This document shows positions 7,708 to 16,256 of a DNA stretch of 64,000 nucleotides, in pieces. Below the pieces are notes generated by a model. That model ran no database searches and had not been told where the DNA came from. It was given only the letters and a program-made list of their open reading frames with translations. Source of the DNA: Siccirubricoccus phaeus (GTDB taxonomy: Bacteria > Pseudomonadota > Alphaproteobacteria > Acetobacterales > Acetobacteraceae); NCBI RefSeq assembly GCF_008360935.1, contig NZ_SRXO01000025.1, positions 31,174-95,173 of the forward strand. Direction: 5' to 3'. The first letter of the stretch is position 1, and every line of letters starts with the position of its first letter. Made by a program: the position numbers and the translations under genes.

Positions 7708-8490
7708 TCAAGACGCCCGCCGCCCGAGATACGCATCCATCACCCGCGGATCATTCGCCAGCTCCGCGGATGGCCCGTCGAACAGCACGCGGCCGTTTTC
7801 CATCACATAGGTGCGGTGCGTCACCGCCAGGGCGTAGCTCGCCATCTGCTCCACCAGCAGGATCGAAAGCCCCTGGCGGTTCAGCTCGCTCAGCACCGGG
7901 AAGAGCATGTCCAGCACCAGCGGCGCCAGCCCCAGCGAGAGCTCGTCGATCACCAGCAGCCGCGGCCTGGAGAGCAGCCCGCGCGCGATCGCCAGCATCT
8001 GCTGCTCGCCGCCGGAGAGGGTGCCGGCTTCCTGGTCCAGCCTTTCCCGCAGCCGGGGGAACAGCGCCAGCACGCGGTCCTGTTCCGCCACGGCGCCGGC
8101 GGGGTCGCGCCGCAATTGGGTGAAGCTGCCGAGCAGGAGGTTGTCCCGCACGCTCTGGTCGGCGAAGACCATGCGGCCTTCCGGTACCATGGCCAGGCCC
8201 CGCGCCACCATGCGGTGGCTGGCGAGGCCGGTGGTCTCCGCGCCGTCGAAGCGCACCTGCCCGGCGGCGGGCTTCAGCACGCCGGAGATGGCGCGCATCA
8301 GCGACGTCTTGCCGGCGCCGTTGGAGCCGATGAGGCCAACAAATTCCCCCGCGCCGACCTCCAGGTCGACGCCGCGCACCGCCTCGATGCGGCCGTAGGA
8401 GACGCGGAGGCCGGCAACGGCGAGCAGGGCCTGGTCCTGGCGCGGCCGATTCACGCCCTCGCTCCCGCTCGGGCGATCGGGCGCGCTCAT
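7708..8490 (-). CDS. livF: Branched-chain amino acid-type ABC transporter ATP-binding protein LivF
   Basis: A 260-residue ATPase with Walker A GSNGAGKTSL, ABC signature LSGGEQQMLAIARGLL, Walker B LLVIDELSLGLAPL (Glu-Leu in place of the common Glu-Pro) and the switch region ILLVEQ. It energises import through LivH/LivM. It is the last gene of the minus-strand liv operon and overlaps the upstream livM-livG gene by ATGA. Its first 16 residues (MSAPDRPSGSEGVNRP) are nearly the same as those of the livM-livG product and precede the domain proper, which begins near residue 21. Confidence 0.92.
   Translation of the reverse strand: MSAPDRPSGSEGVNRPRQDQALLAVAGLRVSYGRIEAVRGVDLEVGAGEFVGLIGSNGAGKTSLMRAISGVLKPAAGQVRFDGAETTGLASHRMVARGLAMVPEGRMVFADQSVRDNLLLGSFTQLRRDPAGAVAEQDRVLALFPRLRERLDQEAGTLSGGEQQMLAIARGLLSRPRLLVIDELSLGLAPLVLDMLFPVLSELNRQGLSILLVEQMASYALAVTHRTYVMENGRVLFDGPSAELANDPRVMDAYLGRRAS
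8443..8490 (-). repeat. 48-base repeat at the livF start (copy 1)
   Basis: This 48-base stretch differs from 10326-10373 at only four positions. Both copies begin exactly at the ATG of a gene and encode its first 16 residues, MSA(P/S)DRPSGS(E/G)GVNRP. It includes a small inverted repeat around CGATCG. The copies probably arose by duplication or by insertion of the same element at two gene junctions. Confidence 0.85.
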
Positions 8491-10373
8491 GCCGCCACCT
8501 TCGCCGGGGCGCCATGGCCGAAATAGGCCTCGATGACGGCGGGGTTGGCCTGCACCTCGGCGGGCGCGCCATCGGCGATCACTTCGCCATGGTCCAGCAC
8601 GGTGACGCGGTCGGAGACCGCCATGATCATCTCCACGTGGTGCTCCACCAGGATGATGGTCATGCCGCGGTCGGCGAGGCCGCGGATCAGCGCCACCAGA
8701 TCCTCGATCTCGCCATGGGTCAGGCCGGCCGCCGGCTCGTCCAGCAGCAGCAGCTTGGGACGCAGAGCCAAAGCGCGGGCGATCTCCAGCCGGCGCTGAT
8801 GGCCGAAGGGCAGGTTGCGGGCTGCCTCCTCGGCGAAATCGGTCAGGCCGACTACCTCCAGCAGCAGCCTCGCCTCCGCCAGCATGGCGCGCTCCTCCCG
8901 CGCGAAATGCGGCAGGCGGAGCAGGGTGGCGAAGAAGCCGGCGCGATAGCGGGTGTGGCAGCCGACGAGGACGTTCTCCAGCACCGTCATCCGGCCGAAC
9001 AGCTCCGTGTTCTGGAAGCTGCGGGCGACGCCGCGGCGCGCCAGCTCATGCGGCGCGCGGTGGCCGAGCGCCTCGCCGAACAGCGTCACCTGGCCGGCGG
9101 TGGCGGCGTAGAAGCCGGAGACGATGTTGAGCAGGCTGGACTTGCCGGCGCCATTCGGCCCGATCAGCGCATGCACCGTGCCGGAAGCGACTTCCATGGT
9201 CACGCTGCTGACGGCGGTCAGGCCACCGAAGCGCAAGGTCAGGTCGCGGGTGATCAGCGTCGCCTGGCCGCGCTCCTCGCCCTCGCTGGCCAGGGCGGTG
9301 AAGCCGGGCAGGAAATTCGGCCAGGCGCCGGTCTGCCGCTCCACCGCGCCGCGCCTGCCCAGCCGCGCGGCGAGCTTGCCGAGGGAGCCGACGATGCCCT
9401 CCGGCATCAGGAACAGCACCAGCACCAGCAGCAAGCCATAGGCGAAGGTCTGCCACTCCTGCAGCTCCTGCAGCACCTGGCCGGCGGCGTAGAGCACGGC
9501 GGTGCCGACCACCGGTCCGGCCAGCGTGCCGCTGCCGCCGAGAATGGTCATCACCAGCAGCTCGATGGAGCTGTTGAAGGTGAAGGTCTCGTAGTTCACG
9601 AACAGCGCGAGGTTGGCGAAGAGCCCGCCGCCGAGGCCGGCCAGCCCCGCCGAGATGGCGAAGGCCAGGGTGCGGATGCCGACGACACTGATGCCGAGCG
9701 CCCGCGCCGCATTCTCGCTTTCCGCCGCGGCGCGCATGGCGCGGCCGTAGCGGGAGCGGGCGAGGGCCCATTGCACCCAGAGTGCCAGCAGCAGGCAGAG
9801 AGCGATGACGTAGTAGTAGTTGAAGCTCGCGGCGCGGGTGGCCATGAGGCGCTCGCCCAGGATGGTCGGGCGGGGAATGCCGGTGAGGCCGGAGGCGCCG
9901 CCGGTGAGGCTGACCCATTCGCGCAGGATGTTAAGGAAGACCAGGCCGAAGGCGATGGTGATGACGGTGAGATAGAGCGGCCGCACCCGCACCGTGGGGA
10001 AGGCCAGCATGGCGCCCATCGCGGCCGGCAGCGCCACGGCGAACGCCATGCAGGCGAGGAAGGGCATGTCCGCGCGCAACGCCAGCAGCGCCGCGGCATG
10101 CGCGCCGAGCCCGACCAGCGCCGCCTGGCCGAGCGAGACCAGCCCGGCAAAGCCCACCAGGATGTTCAGCCCGACCACCACGATGCCGAGCAGCATGGCG
10201 CGCATGACCAGGCGCAGCTCGTAGCTCGTCGGGAAGCGGGCATCGATGAAATCCCCCGTCCAGGGAAACAGCGCGATCGCCAGGACGAACAGCGCCAGTG
10301 CAATCCGCGAAGATGAAAGCAGGTGCGGCCGATTCACGCCCCCGCTGCCGCTCGGCCGATCGGACGCGCTCAT
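8487..10373 (-). CDS. Fused branched-chain amino acid-type ABC permease/ATPase (LivM-LivG)
   Basis: A 628-residue fusion. Residues about 25-330 are the LivM membrane subunit (repeated hydrophobic segments, GLNILVGFAGLVSLGQAALVG, and the EAA-like stretch GISVVGIRTLAFAISAGLAG). Residues from about 375 are the LivG ATPase with Walker A GPNGAGKSSL, a variant signature LPFGHQRRLEIA, Walker B LLLLDEPAAGL and VEHHVEM. The fusion fixes a 1:1 ratio of permease to ATPase. It overlaps livH upstream and livF downstream by four bases each, so the cluster is translationally coupled. The N-terminal 16 residues are the duplicated tag also found in livF. Confidence 0.93.
   Translation of the reverse strand: MSASDRPSGSGGVNRPHLLSSSRIALALFVLAIALFPWTGDFIDARFPTSYELRLVMRAMLLGIVVVGLNILVGFAGLVSLGQAALVGLGAHAAALLALRADMPFLACMAFAVALPAAMGAMLAFPTVRVRPLYLTVITIAFGLVFLNILREWVSLTGGASGLTGIPRPTILGERLMATRAASFNYYYVIALCLLLALWVQWALARSRYGRAMRAAAESENAARALGISVVGIRTLAFAISAGLAGLGGGLFANLALFVNYETFTFNSSIELLVMTILGGSGTLAGPVVGTAVLYAAGQVLQELQEWQTFAYGLLLVLVLFLMPEGIVGSLGKLAARLGRRGAVERQTGAWPNFLPGFTALASEGEERGQATLITRDLTLRFGGLTAVSSVTMEVASGTVHALIGPNGAGKSSLLNIVSGFYAATAGQVTLFGEALGHRAPHELARRGVARSFQNTELFGRMTVLENVLVGCHTRYRAGFFATLLRLPHFAREERAMLAEARLLLEVVGLTDFAEEAARNLPFGHQRRLEIARALALRPKLLLLDEPAAGLTHGEIEDLVALIRGLADRGMTIILVEHHVEMIMAVSDRVTVLDHGEVIADGAPAEVQANPAVIEAYFGHGAPAKVAA
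10326..10373 (-). repeat. 48-base repeat at the livM-livG start (copy 2)
   Basis: Second copy of the 48-base sequence at 8443-8490, with four mismatches. It begins at the ATG of livM-livG and overlaps the livH stop. It encodes MSASDRPSGSGGVNRP, which is not part of the usual LivM fold and precedes the first membrane segment. Confidence 0.85.
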
Positions 10374-11245
10374 ACCTTCTTGAACTCCGCCTTGCCGAAC
10401 AGCCCCTGGGGGAAGAGCAGCAGCAGCAGGACCATCAGCGTGAAGCCGATGGCGTCGCGCGCCGCGGTGGAGAGATAGCCCTCGATGAATTTCTCGGCGA
10501 CGCCGTAGAGCACGCCACAGACCAGCACGCCCCGCGCATTGGCGATGCCGGCGATGATGGCGACGAGGAAGCCCTTCAGCCCGATCACCGCCCCCATGGT
10601 GGAGCTGGCCTGGATGACCGGGCCGATCAGCAGCCCCGCCAGCGCCCCCAGCAGACCCGCGATGAAGAAGGCCAGCAGGGTGATGCGGTCCGCATCGATG
10701 CCGACCAGCCCGGCCGCCACGCGGTTATAGGCGACGGCCCGCATGGCGCGGCCGGTCAGCGTCCGGCGGTAGAAGAATTCCAGGCCGAAGGCGACGGCCA
10801 CCAGCGCCACCGGCAGCAGCAGCTCCTGCGGATAGATGCCGGCGCCGCCGAGCCGGATCGGGTGTTCCGCCAGCGGCGAGGGCAGGGCGCGCGGGTTGGA
10901 GCTGAACAGCGCCGTGGTCGCCGATTCCAGCATGGTGCCGACGGCGATGGTCGTCAGCATCCAGCCGATGGCATTGGCTTCCCGGTTGAAGGGGCGGACG
11001 AAGCCGCGCTCGATCGCCGCCGCCACCATCGCCGCCGCCAGCACCGCGGCGGGTGCGGCCAGCAGCAGCGGCGCGCCAAGGTCCAGCAGCACCACCGCCA
11101 GCACGGCGCCCAGCATGAAGATGTCGCCGAAATTGAAGTTCACCGCCTTGGCCGCGCTCCACATGACGTAGAAGCCGAGCCCGACCATGGCGTAGACGCT
11201 GCCGACCGAAAGCCCGGTCAGCAGATACTGGATGATGGCTTCCAA
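10370..11245 (-). CDS. livH: Branched-chain amino acid-type ABC transporter permease LivH
   Basis: A 291-residue inner-membrane permease with about eight hydrophobic segments. It starts MEAIIQYLLTGLSVGSVYAMVGLGFYV and has the LivH hallmark AVNFNFGDIFMLGA. The cytoplasmic EAA-like loop is near RAVAYNRVAAGLVGIDADRI. It forms the translocation path with the LivM half of the fusion. It lies 54 bp downstream of the binding-protein gene and overlaps the fusion gene by ATGA. Confidence 0.93.
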   Translation of the reverse strand: MEAIIQYLLTGLSVGSVYAMVGLGFYVMWSAAKAVNFNFGDIFMLGAVLAVVLLDLGAPLLLAAPAAVLAAAMVAAAIERGFVRPFNREANAIGWMLTTIAVGTMLESATTALFSSNPRALPSPLAEHPIRLGGAGIYPQELLLPVALVAVAFGLEFFYRRTLTGRAMRAVAYNRVAAGLVGIDADRITLLAFFIAGLLGALAGLLIGPVIQASSTMGAVIGLKGFLVAIIAGIANARGVLVCGVLYGVAEKFIEGYLSTAARDAIGFTLMVLLLLLFPQGLFGKAEFKKV

Positions 11246-11299
11246 GACGCCCGCCTCCCGAAAACGGAACTCGGGGCCGCGTGTGCAGCCCCGTCCCGA

Positions 11300-12523
11300 T
11301 CAGTTGCGCATGCCGTAGGGCGTCGCCTCGATGGGCAGCAGCATGCCGTTGTGGAAGGCCTGCAGCTTGTAGTGCTCGGCCAGCACGGCATCCATGCGTT
11401 CCTGGTTGTCGCGGATGAAGGCCGGCCGGTAATCCGCCACCAGCCCGGTATAATTCACCCGGAACATCGCATCCCGCAGCTTGGTGCGGTCATAGGCGCC
11501 GGCGAGTTTCAACGCCTCCACGATGATATGCACCGCATCCCAGGCATTGGCCATGGCGGAAGGCTGCTCCAGATCCGCCGTGCTGCGGATGCGGTCCGGG
11601 TATTTCGCCTTCATCGCATCGAAAGCCGCCTGGGCTTCCGGCGAGAGCTGGCCGTTCCAGTTGAAGGTGCCGGCCACCATGATGCCGTCCGCCAGCGGCC
11701 CGATGGCGCGGGCGAAGGCGGTGGTGACGCCCCAGGCGGAGACGATCTTCGGCTTCCAGCCGATGCGGTCCATGGAGCGCACCATGTTCGCGCTCTCCCG
11801 GTCCACCGCCCAGAGGATGATGGTGTCCACGCCGGCGTCGCGCAGCCGGATCATCTGCGCCGACATGTCCTGGTCGCCGATATTGAAGGTCTCCCGTCCG
11901 GCCAGCGTCACCCCGGCGCGGCGGGCGGCGGCCTCCACATCCGGCAGCGCGCCCTGGCCCCAGGCGGTGCCCTCATAGACGAAGGCGATCCTGCCGGAGG
12001 CGCTGCGCTGCTTCGCCTGGTCCACCAGATAGCCGGTCACCCAGCGATCCTTCATGGAAACGCGGAACATCCACTGGTTCCGGCCATTCTGGTGCTCGAT
12101 GACGGTGGTGCCGGCGGAGATCGGGCCGATCCAGGGCATGCCCATCTCCTCCAGCGGCTCGCGCAGCGCGATGGCATTGGGGGTGCGGGCGCCGCCGAAC
12201 ATCACCACGCAATTGTCGCGCTCGCCGATGCGCCGCGCATTGTCCACGGCGCGGGCCGGCTCGCCGACATCGTCATAGACCACCAGGCGCAGCGGGCGGC
12301 CGAGCACGCCGCCGGCGGCGTTGATCTTCTCCAGCGCGGTCTCCACCGCAATGCGCAGCATGAGGCCCTGATTGGCCAGCGGCCCCGTCACCTCCCAGGA
12401 GGCGCCGATGCAGGGTTCCGCGCGCTGCGCCTTGGCGGGCGAGAGGGCGGAGAAGATGGCGGCGAGGGCGAGCAGCCCACCCAACCCGGCGCGGCGGCCG
12501 CAATCCCGGACTCTGCGTCCCAT
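11300..12523 (-). CDS. ABC transporter substrate-binding protein (Liv type)
   Basis: A 407-residue periplasmic binding protein of the Leu/Ile/Val-binding class. I start it at MGRRVRDCGRRAG (12523), five bases after a GGGGAGAG site. An upstream in-frame start at 12589 adds residues without signal-peptide character. The signal peptide (GLGGLLALAAIFSALSPAKAQ) ends near residue 33. The mature part opens IGASWEVTGPLANQG and has the LINAAGG-type motif KINAAGGVLGRPL. It delivers ligand to LivH/LivM-LivG encoded just downstream. The ligand is not predictable; such proteins also bind aromatic and other organic acids and amides. Confidence 0.92.
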   Translation of the reverse strand: MGRRVRDCGRRAGLGGLLALAAIFSALSPAKAQRAEPCIGASWEVTGPLANQGLMLRIAVETALEKINAAGGVLGRPLRLVVYDDVGEPARAVDNARRIGERDNCVVMFGGARTPNAIALREPLEEMGMPWIGPISAGTTVIEHQNGRNQWMFRVSMKDRWVTGYLVDQAKQRSASGRIAFVYEGTAWGQGALPDVEAAARRAGVTLAGRETFNIGDQDMSAQMIRLRDAGVDTIILWAVDRESANMVRSMDRIGWKPKIVSAWGVTTAFARAIGPLADGIMVAGTFNWNGQLSPEAQAAFDAMKAKYPDRIRSTADLEQPSAMANAWDAVHIIVEALKLAGAYDRTKLRDAMFRVNYTGLVADYRPAFIRDNQERMDAVLAEHYKLQAFHNGMLLPIEATPYGMRN

Positions 12524-12676
12524 CGTCACTCTCCCCATCGGCCCTGCGGCGTGCGGTGACCCGGCCGCTGATGGCACGGGCGCTAGCAAAGCCCATGCCG
12601 CCAGAGGATTGCCCGAATCATGGGCGATGGGGAATTATCGCTGTGGAAATGCCAGGATTATGGGCGAAATGCTGCT

Positions 12677-14377
12677 TCAGGCCGCAGCGGCAGCAGCCGC
12701 CGCCGCCGCAGCCGCCGCGGAGGCCGCCGCTTCCTCCTCCACGCCCGGCGCCTGCCGGCCGCGGATGAAATCGGCGGCCTTCTCCGCAATCATCAGTACG
12801 GTCGCCAGGGTATTGGCGGAAGGCAGGTTCGGCATGATGGAGGCATCCACCACCCTGAGCCCCTCCATCCCATGCACCAGCAGCCGGTCATCCACCACGG
12901 CGCTGGGATCGGTGGCCGGGCCCATGCGGGCGGTGCCGGCCAAATGGAAGGTGGTGCTGCCGGTGCGGCGGGCGAAATCCAGCAGCTCGTCATCGCTCTG
13001 CACATCCGGGCCGGGCTGCACCTCCGTCTCCACATGGCGCAGCATTTCCGGCGTGGTCAGCAGCCGGCGCACCAGCCGCATGCCGGCCAGATGGACCTGG
13101 CGGTCCGTCTCCGTCGCCAGGTAATTCGGGTTGATCTCCGGGTCCTCGAACACATCGGCGCTGCGGGCGCGCACCCAGCCGCTGCTCTCCGGCCGGTGCT
13201 GCCAGGCGCTGCCGGTGACGCCGGGGTAGTCGTCCAGCTCCGTCAGCTTGCCCTCGGCGTAATTGCCGGGGGTGAAGACGCATTGCAGATCCGGCGCGTC
13301 CAGCGCCTCGAAGCTCTTCCAGAAGACATGGACATGCGAGGGGCAGATGGCGAGGATGCTGGGCAGGCCGCGGCTCCAGCGCAGCACCTCCCGCCCCAGC
13401 CGCAGCCCGCGGGAAAGCTCGTTCAGCGTCGGCAGGCCGGGGCGGATGCGCATGATGATGCGGGAGGCGTAGTGGTCGCGGAAATTCGCGCCGACGCCGG
13501 GCAGCGCCCGCACCACTTCCACGCCGAGCGAATCCAGCAGCGGCGCCGGGCCGATGCCGGAGACCTGCAGCAGCCGCGCGGTGTTCACCGTGCCGGCGGA
13601 GACGATCACCTCCCGCCGCGCCAGCACCGTGTGCGGCGGTGCGCCGGGCGCGGTGAGGTAGCGCACCCCGGTGGCGCGGCGCCCTTCGAAGAGGATGGCG
13701 CTGGCGCGGGCGCCGGTCCGCACTTCCAGATTCCGCCGCGCCATGGCGGGGCGGAGGAAGGCGCGCGCGGCGGAGACGCGCAGGCCGTTGCGGATGGCGC
13801 GCTGGTAGTAGCCGACGCCCGCCTGGTCGCCGCTGTTGTAGTCCGGGTTGCGCGGGATGCCGAGGCCGACGCAGCCCTCGATGAAGGCCTCGGAAAGCGG
13901 GTGGCGCCAGTCATTCTCGGTGACGGTGATGCCATCCGTCTCGCCGGGCTCCGCCGCCGCATCGGTGATGCGCCGGGCGCTGCGCTGGTAATAGGGCAGG
14001 CAATCCTCATAGCCCCAACCGCGATTGCCGCGCTGCGCCCAGTGGTCCAGATCCGCCGGCTGGCCGCGATTGTAGATCATGCCGTTGATGGAGGAGGAGC
14101 CGCCGAGCGTCTTGCCCTGCACGGTGCTGATCCGCCGCCCGGCCGTCATCTCGATCGGCTCGGTGCGGAATTGCCAGGTGATGTTCGGGTTGGCGCGGGT
14201 CTTGATGAAGCCGGCGGGAATGTGGATCCAGAGGCTGCGGTCGGGCGGGCCGGCTTCCAGGACGCAGACGGTCGCTGTGCCGTCCTCTGTCAACCGGTTG
14301 GCGAGAACGGAGCCGGCAGCGCCAGCGCCAATAATCACGTAGTCGAAGCAATCCGCATCGAGAATATTTGCGGTCAT
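12677..14377 (-). CDS. GMC family FAD-dependent oxidoreductase (copy 1) with polyalanine tail
   Basis: A 566-residue choline-dehydrogenase-like flavoprotein. The start MTANILDADCFDYVIIG follows an AGGAAGCAGG site. The FAD-binding dinucleotide fold is GAGAAGSVLANRL, the GMC signature 1 region is GKTLGGSSSINGMIYNRG, and signature 2 contains SAGTVNTARLLQVSGIG. Active-site residues are His in TTFHLAGTARMG and Asn in PSANTLAT. It oxidises an alcohol or polyol, passing electrons to a carrier. The next minus-strand gene upstream encodes a close paralogue, which indicates tandem duplication. The C-terminus ends in EEEAAAS followed by about 13 alanines, absent from the paralogue. Confidence 0.93.
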   Translation of the reverse strand: MTANILDADCFDYVIIGAGAAGSVLANRLTEDGTATVCVLEAGPPDRSLWIHIPAGFIKTRANPNITWQFRTEPIEMTAGRRISTVQGKTLGGSSSINGMIYNRGQPADLDHWAQRGNRGWGYEDCLPYYQRSARRITDAAAEPGETDGITVTENDWRHPLSEAFIEGCVGLGIPRNPDYNSGDQAGVGYYQRAIRNGLRVSAARAFLRPAMARRNLEVRTGARASAILFEGRRATGVRYLTAPGAPPHTVLARREVIVSAGTVNTARLLQVSGIGPAPLLDSLGVEVVRALPGVGANFRDHYASRIIMRIRPGLPTLNELSRGLRLGREVLRWSRGLPSILAICPSHVHVFWKSFEALDAPDLQCVFTPGNYAEGKLTELDDYPGVTGSAWQHRPESSGWVRARSADVFEDPEINPNYLATETDRQVHLAGMRLVRRLLTTPEMLRHVETEVQPGPDVQSDDELLDFARRTGSTTFHLAGTARMGPATDPSAVVDDRLLVHGMEGLRVVDASIMPNLPSANTLATVLMIAEKAADFIRGRQAPGVEEEAAASAAAAAAAAAAAAA

Positions 14378-14574
14378 CACCTGCTTCCTGTCGTGGCCGT
14401 CGGGGAGAGACGAAAAGAACGGATCCGGCAGGCAGCATGTTATCGACCCTGGCGTTTGGTGCGAGCGCCAGCGGCCCTTTGCGCCAGCACGTCGTTGCGA
14501 GGCGCGGCTTCTGCTGAGCACGTGATGGAGAGTTATGTCGTCGTGCCTGATGACGTTGCACCAGGCGTGCGAAT
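14378..14574. other. Spacer between the two GMC genes, visibly lower in GC
   Basis: These 197 bases contain no gene I can support. The segment near 14520-14580 (for example GAGAGTTATGTCGTCGTGCC) is clearly poorer in G+C than the flanking genes. It may hold a promoter for copy 1 or be remnant DNA from the duplication. No convincing -35/-10 pair is seen. Confidence 0.4.
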
Positions 14575-16230
14575 TCAGGCGGCCTCGGCCGCCGGTACTT
14601 TCCGTCCGCGAATGAAATCGGCGGCCTTCTCCGCGATCATCAGCGTGGTGGCGTAGGTGTTGGCGGAGGGCATGCTGGGCATGATGGAGGCGTCCACCAC
14701 CCGCAGCCCTTGCAGCCCATGCACCAGCAGCCGGTCATCCACCACCGCGCTGGGGTCGCCGGCCGGGCCCATGCGGGCGGTGCCGATCAGGTGGTAGGTG
14801 GTGCTGCCGTTCTTCTTCGCGAAATCGAGCAGCTCGTCATCGCTTTGCACCTTGGGACCGGGCAGCGTCTCGGCGTCCAGGAAGCGGGAGAGCTCCGGCG
14901 TGTTCAGCATGCGCCGCAGCAGCCGCATGCCGCCGAGATGCACCTGGCGGTCCATCGGGTCGGAGAGATAGTTGGGGTTGATCTCCGGGTCCTCGAACAC
15001 GTCCGTGCTGCGGGCGCGGACCCAGCCATGGCTTTCCGGCCGGTGCTGCCAGGCGCCGGCGGTGACGCCCGGGTAGTCGTCCAGCACGTAGACCTTGCCC
15101 TCGGCGTAGCTGCCCGGGGTGAAGACGCATTGCAGGTCCGGCGCGTCCAGCCCTTCGAAGCTTTTCCAGAAGACATGGACATGGGAGGGGGAGGTGGCGA
15201 GGATGCTGGGCTTCTTCCGGCTCCAGCGCCACACCTCCTGCGCCAGGCGCAGCCCGCGGGCGAGCTGGTTCAGCGTGACGACGCCCGGCTTCGCCCGCAT
15301 GACGAAGCGGGAGGCGTAGTGGTCGCGGAAATTGGCGCCGACGCCGCGCAGCTCATGCCGGACGGGGACGTCGAGGCGGGTGAGCAGATCGGCCGGGCCG
15401 ATGCCGGAGACCTGCAGCAGCCGCGCCGTGTTCACCGTGCCGGAGGAGAGGATCACCTCCCGCCGTGCCAGCACCGTCTTCGGCGCCGCGCCGCGGGCGT
15501 GGAGGTACTGCACGCCGACGGCGCGCTTGCCTTCCAGCAGGATGGCGCTGGCGCGGGCATCGGTGCGGACTTCCAGATTGGGGCGGCGCATCGCCGGATG
15601 CAGGAAGGCGCGGGCGGCGGAGATGCGCACGCCGTTGCGGATGGCGCGCTGGAAATAGCCGACGCCGGCCTGGTCGCCGCTGTTGTAGTCCGGGTTGCGC
15701 GGGATGCCGAGGCCGACGCAGCCGGCGATGAAGGCCTCCGAGACCTGGTTGATCCAGTCATTGTCGGTGACGGGAATGCCATCCGCCTCCTGCCCGCGCT
15801 TCTCCGCGTCGCAGAGGCCCATGCGGTTCTCGCTGCGGCGGTAATAGGGCAGGCAATCGGCATAGCCCCAGCCGCGGTTACCACGCTGCGCCCAATGATC
15901 GAGGTCCGCCGGCTGGCCGCGATTGTAGATCATGCCGTTGATCGAGGAGGAGCCGCCGAGGGTGCGGCCCTGCACGGTGCTGATGCGGCGGCCGCCGGTC
16001 ATGTCCAGCGGCTCCGTCTTGAACTGCCAGGTCACGCCGGGGTCGACCAGCGTCTTGATGAAGCCGGCGGGGATGTGGATCCAGGGGTTGCGGTCCGGCG
16101 GCCCGGCTTCCAGCACGCAGACGGTCGCGCTGCCATCCTCCGTCAGCCGGTTGGCGAGGACGGAGCCGGCGGCGCCGGAGCCGATGATGACATAGTCGAA
16201 GCTGTCGGCACCGGGGTGGTCGGTGGGCAT
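14575..16230 (-). CDS. GMC family FAD-dependent oxidoreductase (copy 2)
   Basis: A 551-residue GMC flavoprotein collinear with the copy at 12677-14377 over its whole length. It starts MPTDHPGADSFDYVIIGSG. FAD fold GSGAAGSVLANRL, signature 1 GRTLGGSSSINGMIYNRG, and signature 2 SSGTVNTARLLQVSGIG are all present. The C-terminal active site has His in TTYHLIGTARMG and Asn in PSANTYATT. There is no signal peptide. It lies 26 bp downstream of a CoA-transferase gene on the same strand. Oxidation of an alcohol to aldehyde or acid before CoA activation is a reasonable inference from the pairing. Confidence 0.94.
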   Translation of the reverse strand: MPTDHPGADSFDYVIIGSGAAGSVLANRLTEDGSATVCVLEAGPPDRNPWIHIPAGFIKTLVDPGVTWQFKTEPLDMTGGRRISTVQGRTLGGSSSINGMIYNRGQPADLDHWAQRGNRGWGYADCLPYYRRSENRMGLCDAEKRGQEADGIPVTDNDWINQVSEAFIAGCVGLGIPRNPDYNSGDQAGVGYFQRAIRNGVRISAARAFLHPAMRRPNLEVRTDARASAILLEGKRAVGVQYLHARGAAPKTVLARREVILSSGTVNTARLLQVSGIGPADLLTRLDVPVRHELRGVGANFRDHYASRFVMRAKPGVVTLNQLARGLRLAQEVWRWSRKKPSILATSPSHVHVFWKSFEGLDAPDLQCVFTPGSYAEGKVYVLDDYPGVTAGAWQHRPESHGWVRARSTDVFEDPEINPNYLSDPMDRQVHLGGMRLLRRMLNTPELSRFLDAETLPGPKVQSDDELLDFAKKNGSTTYHLIGTARMGPAGDPSAVVDDRLLVHGLQGLRVVDASIMPSMPSANTYATTLMIAEKAADFIRGRKVPAAEAA

Positions 16231-16256
16231 GCAGGGAATCCTGTCAGCGGAAGGGG

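Noticed and set aside
10298..12559. 753-codon plus-strand frame opposite livH and the binding protein
   Set aside because: The minus strand has clear LivH and binding-protein signatures; the plus frame is His/Arg/Gly-rich with no domain.
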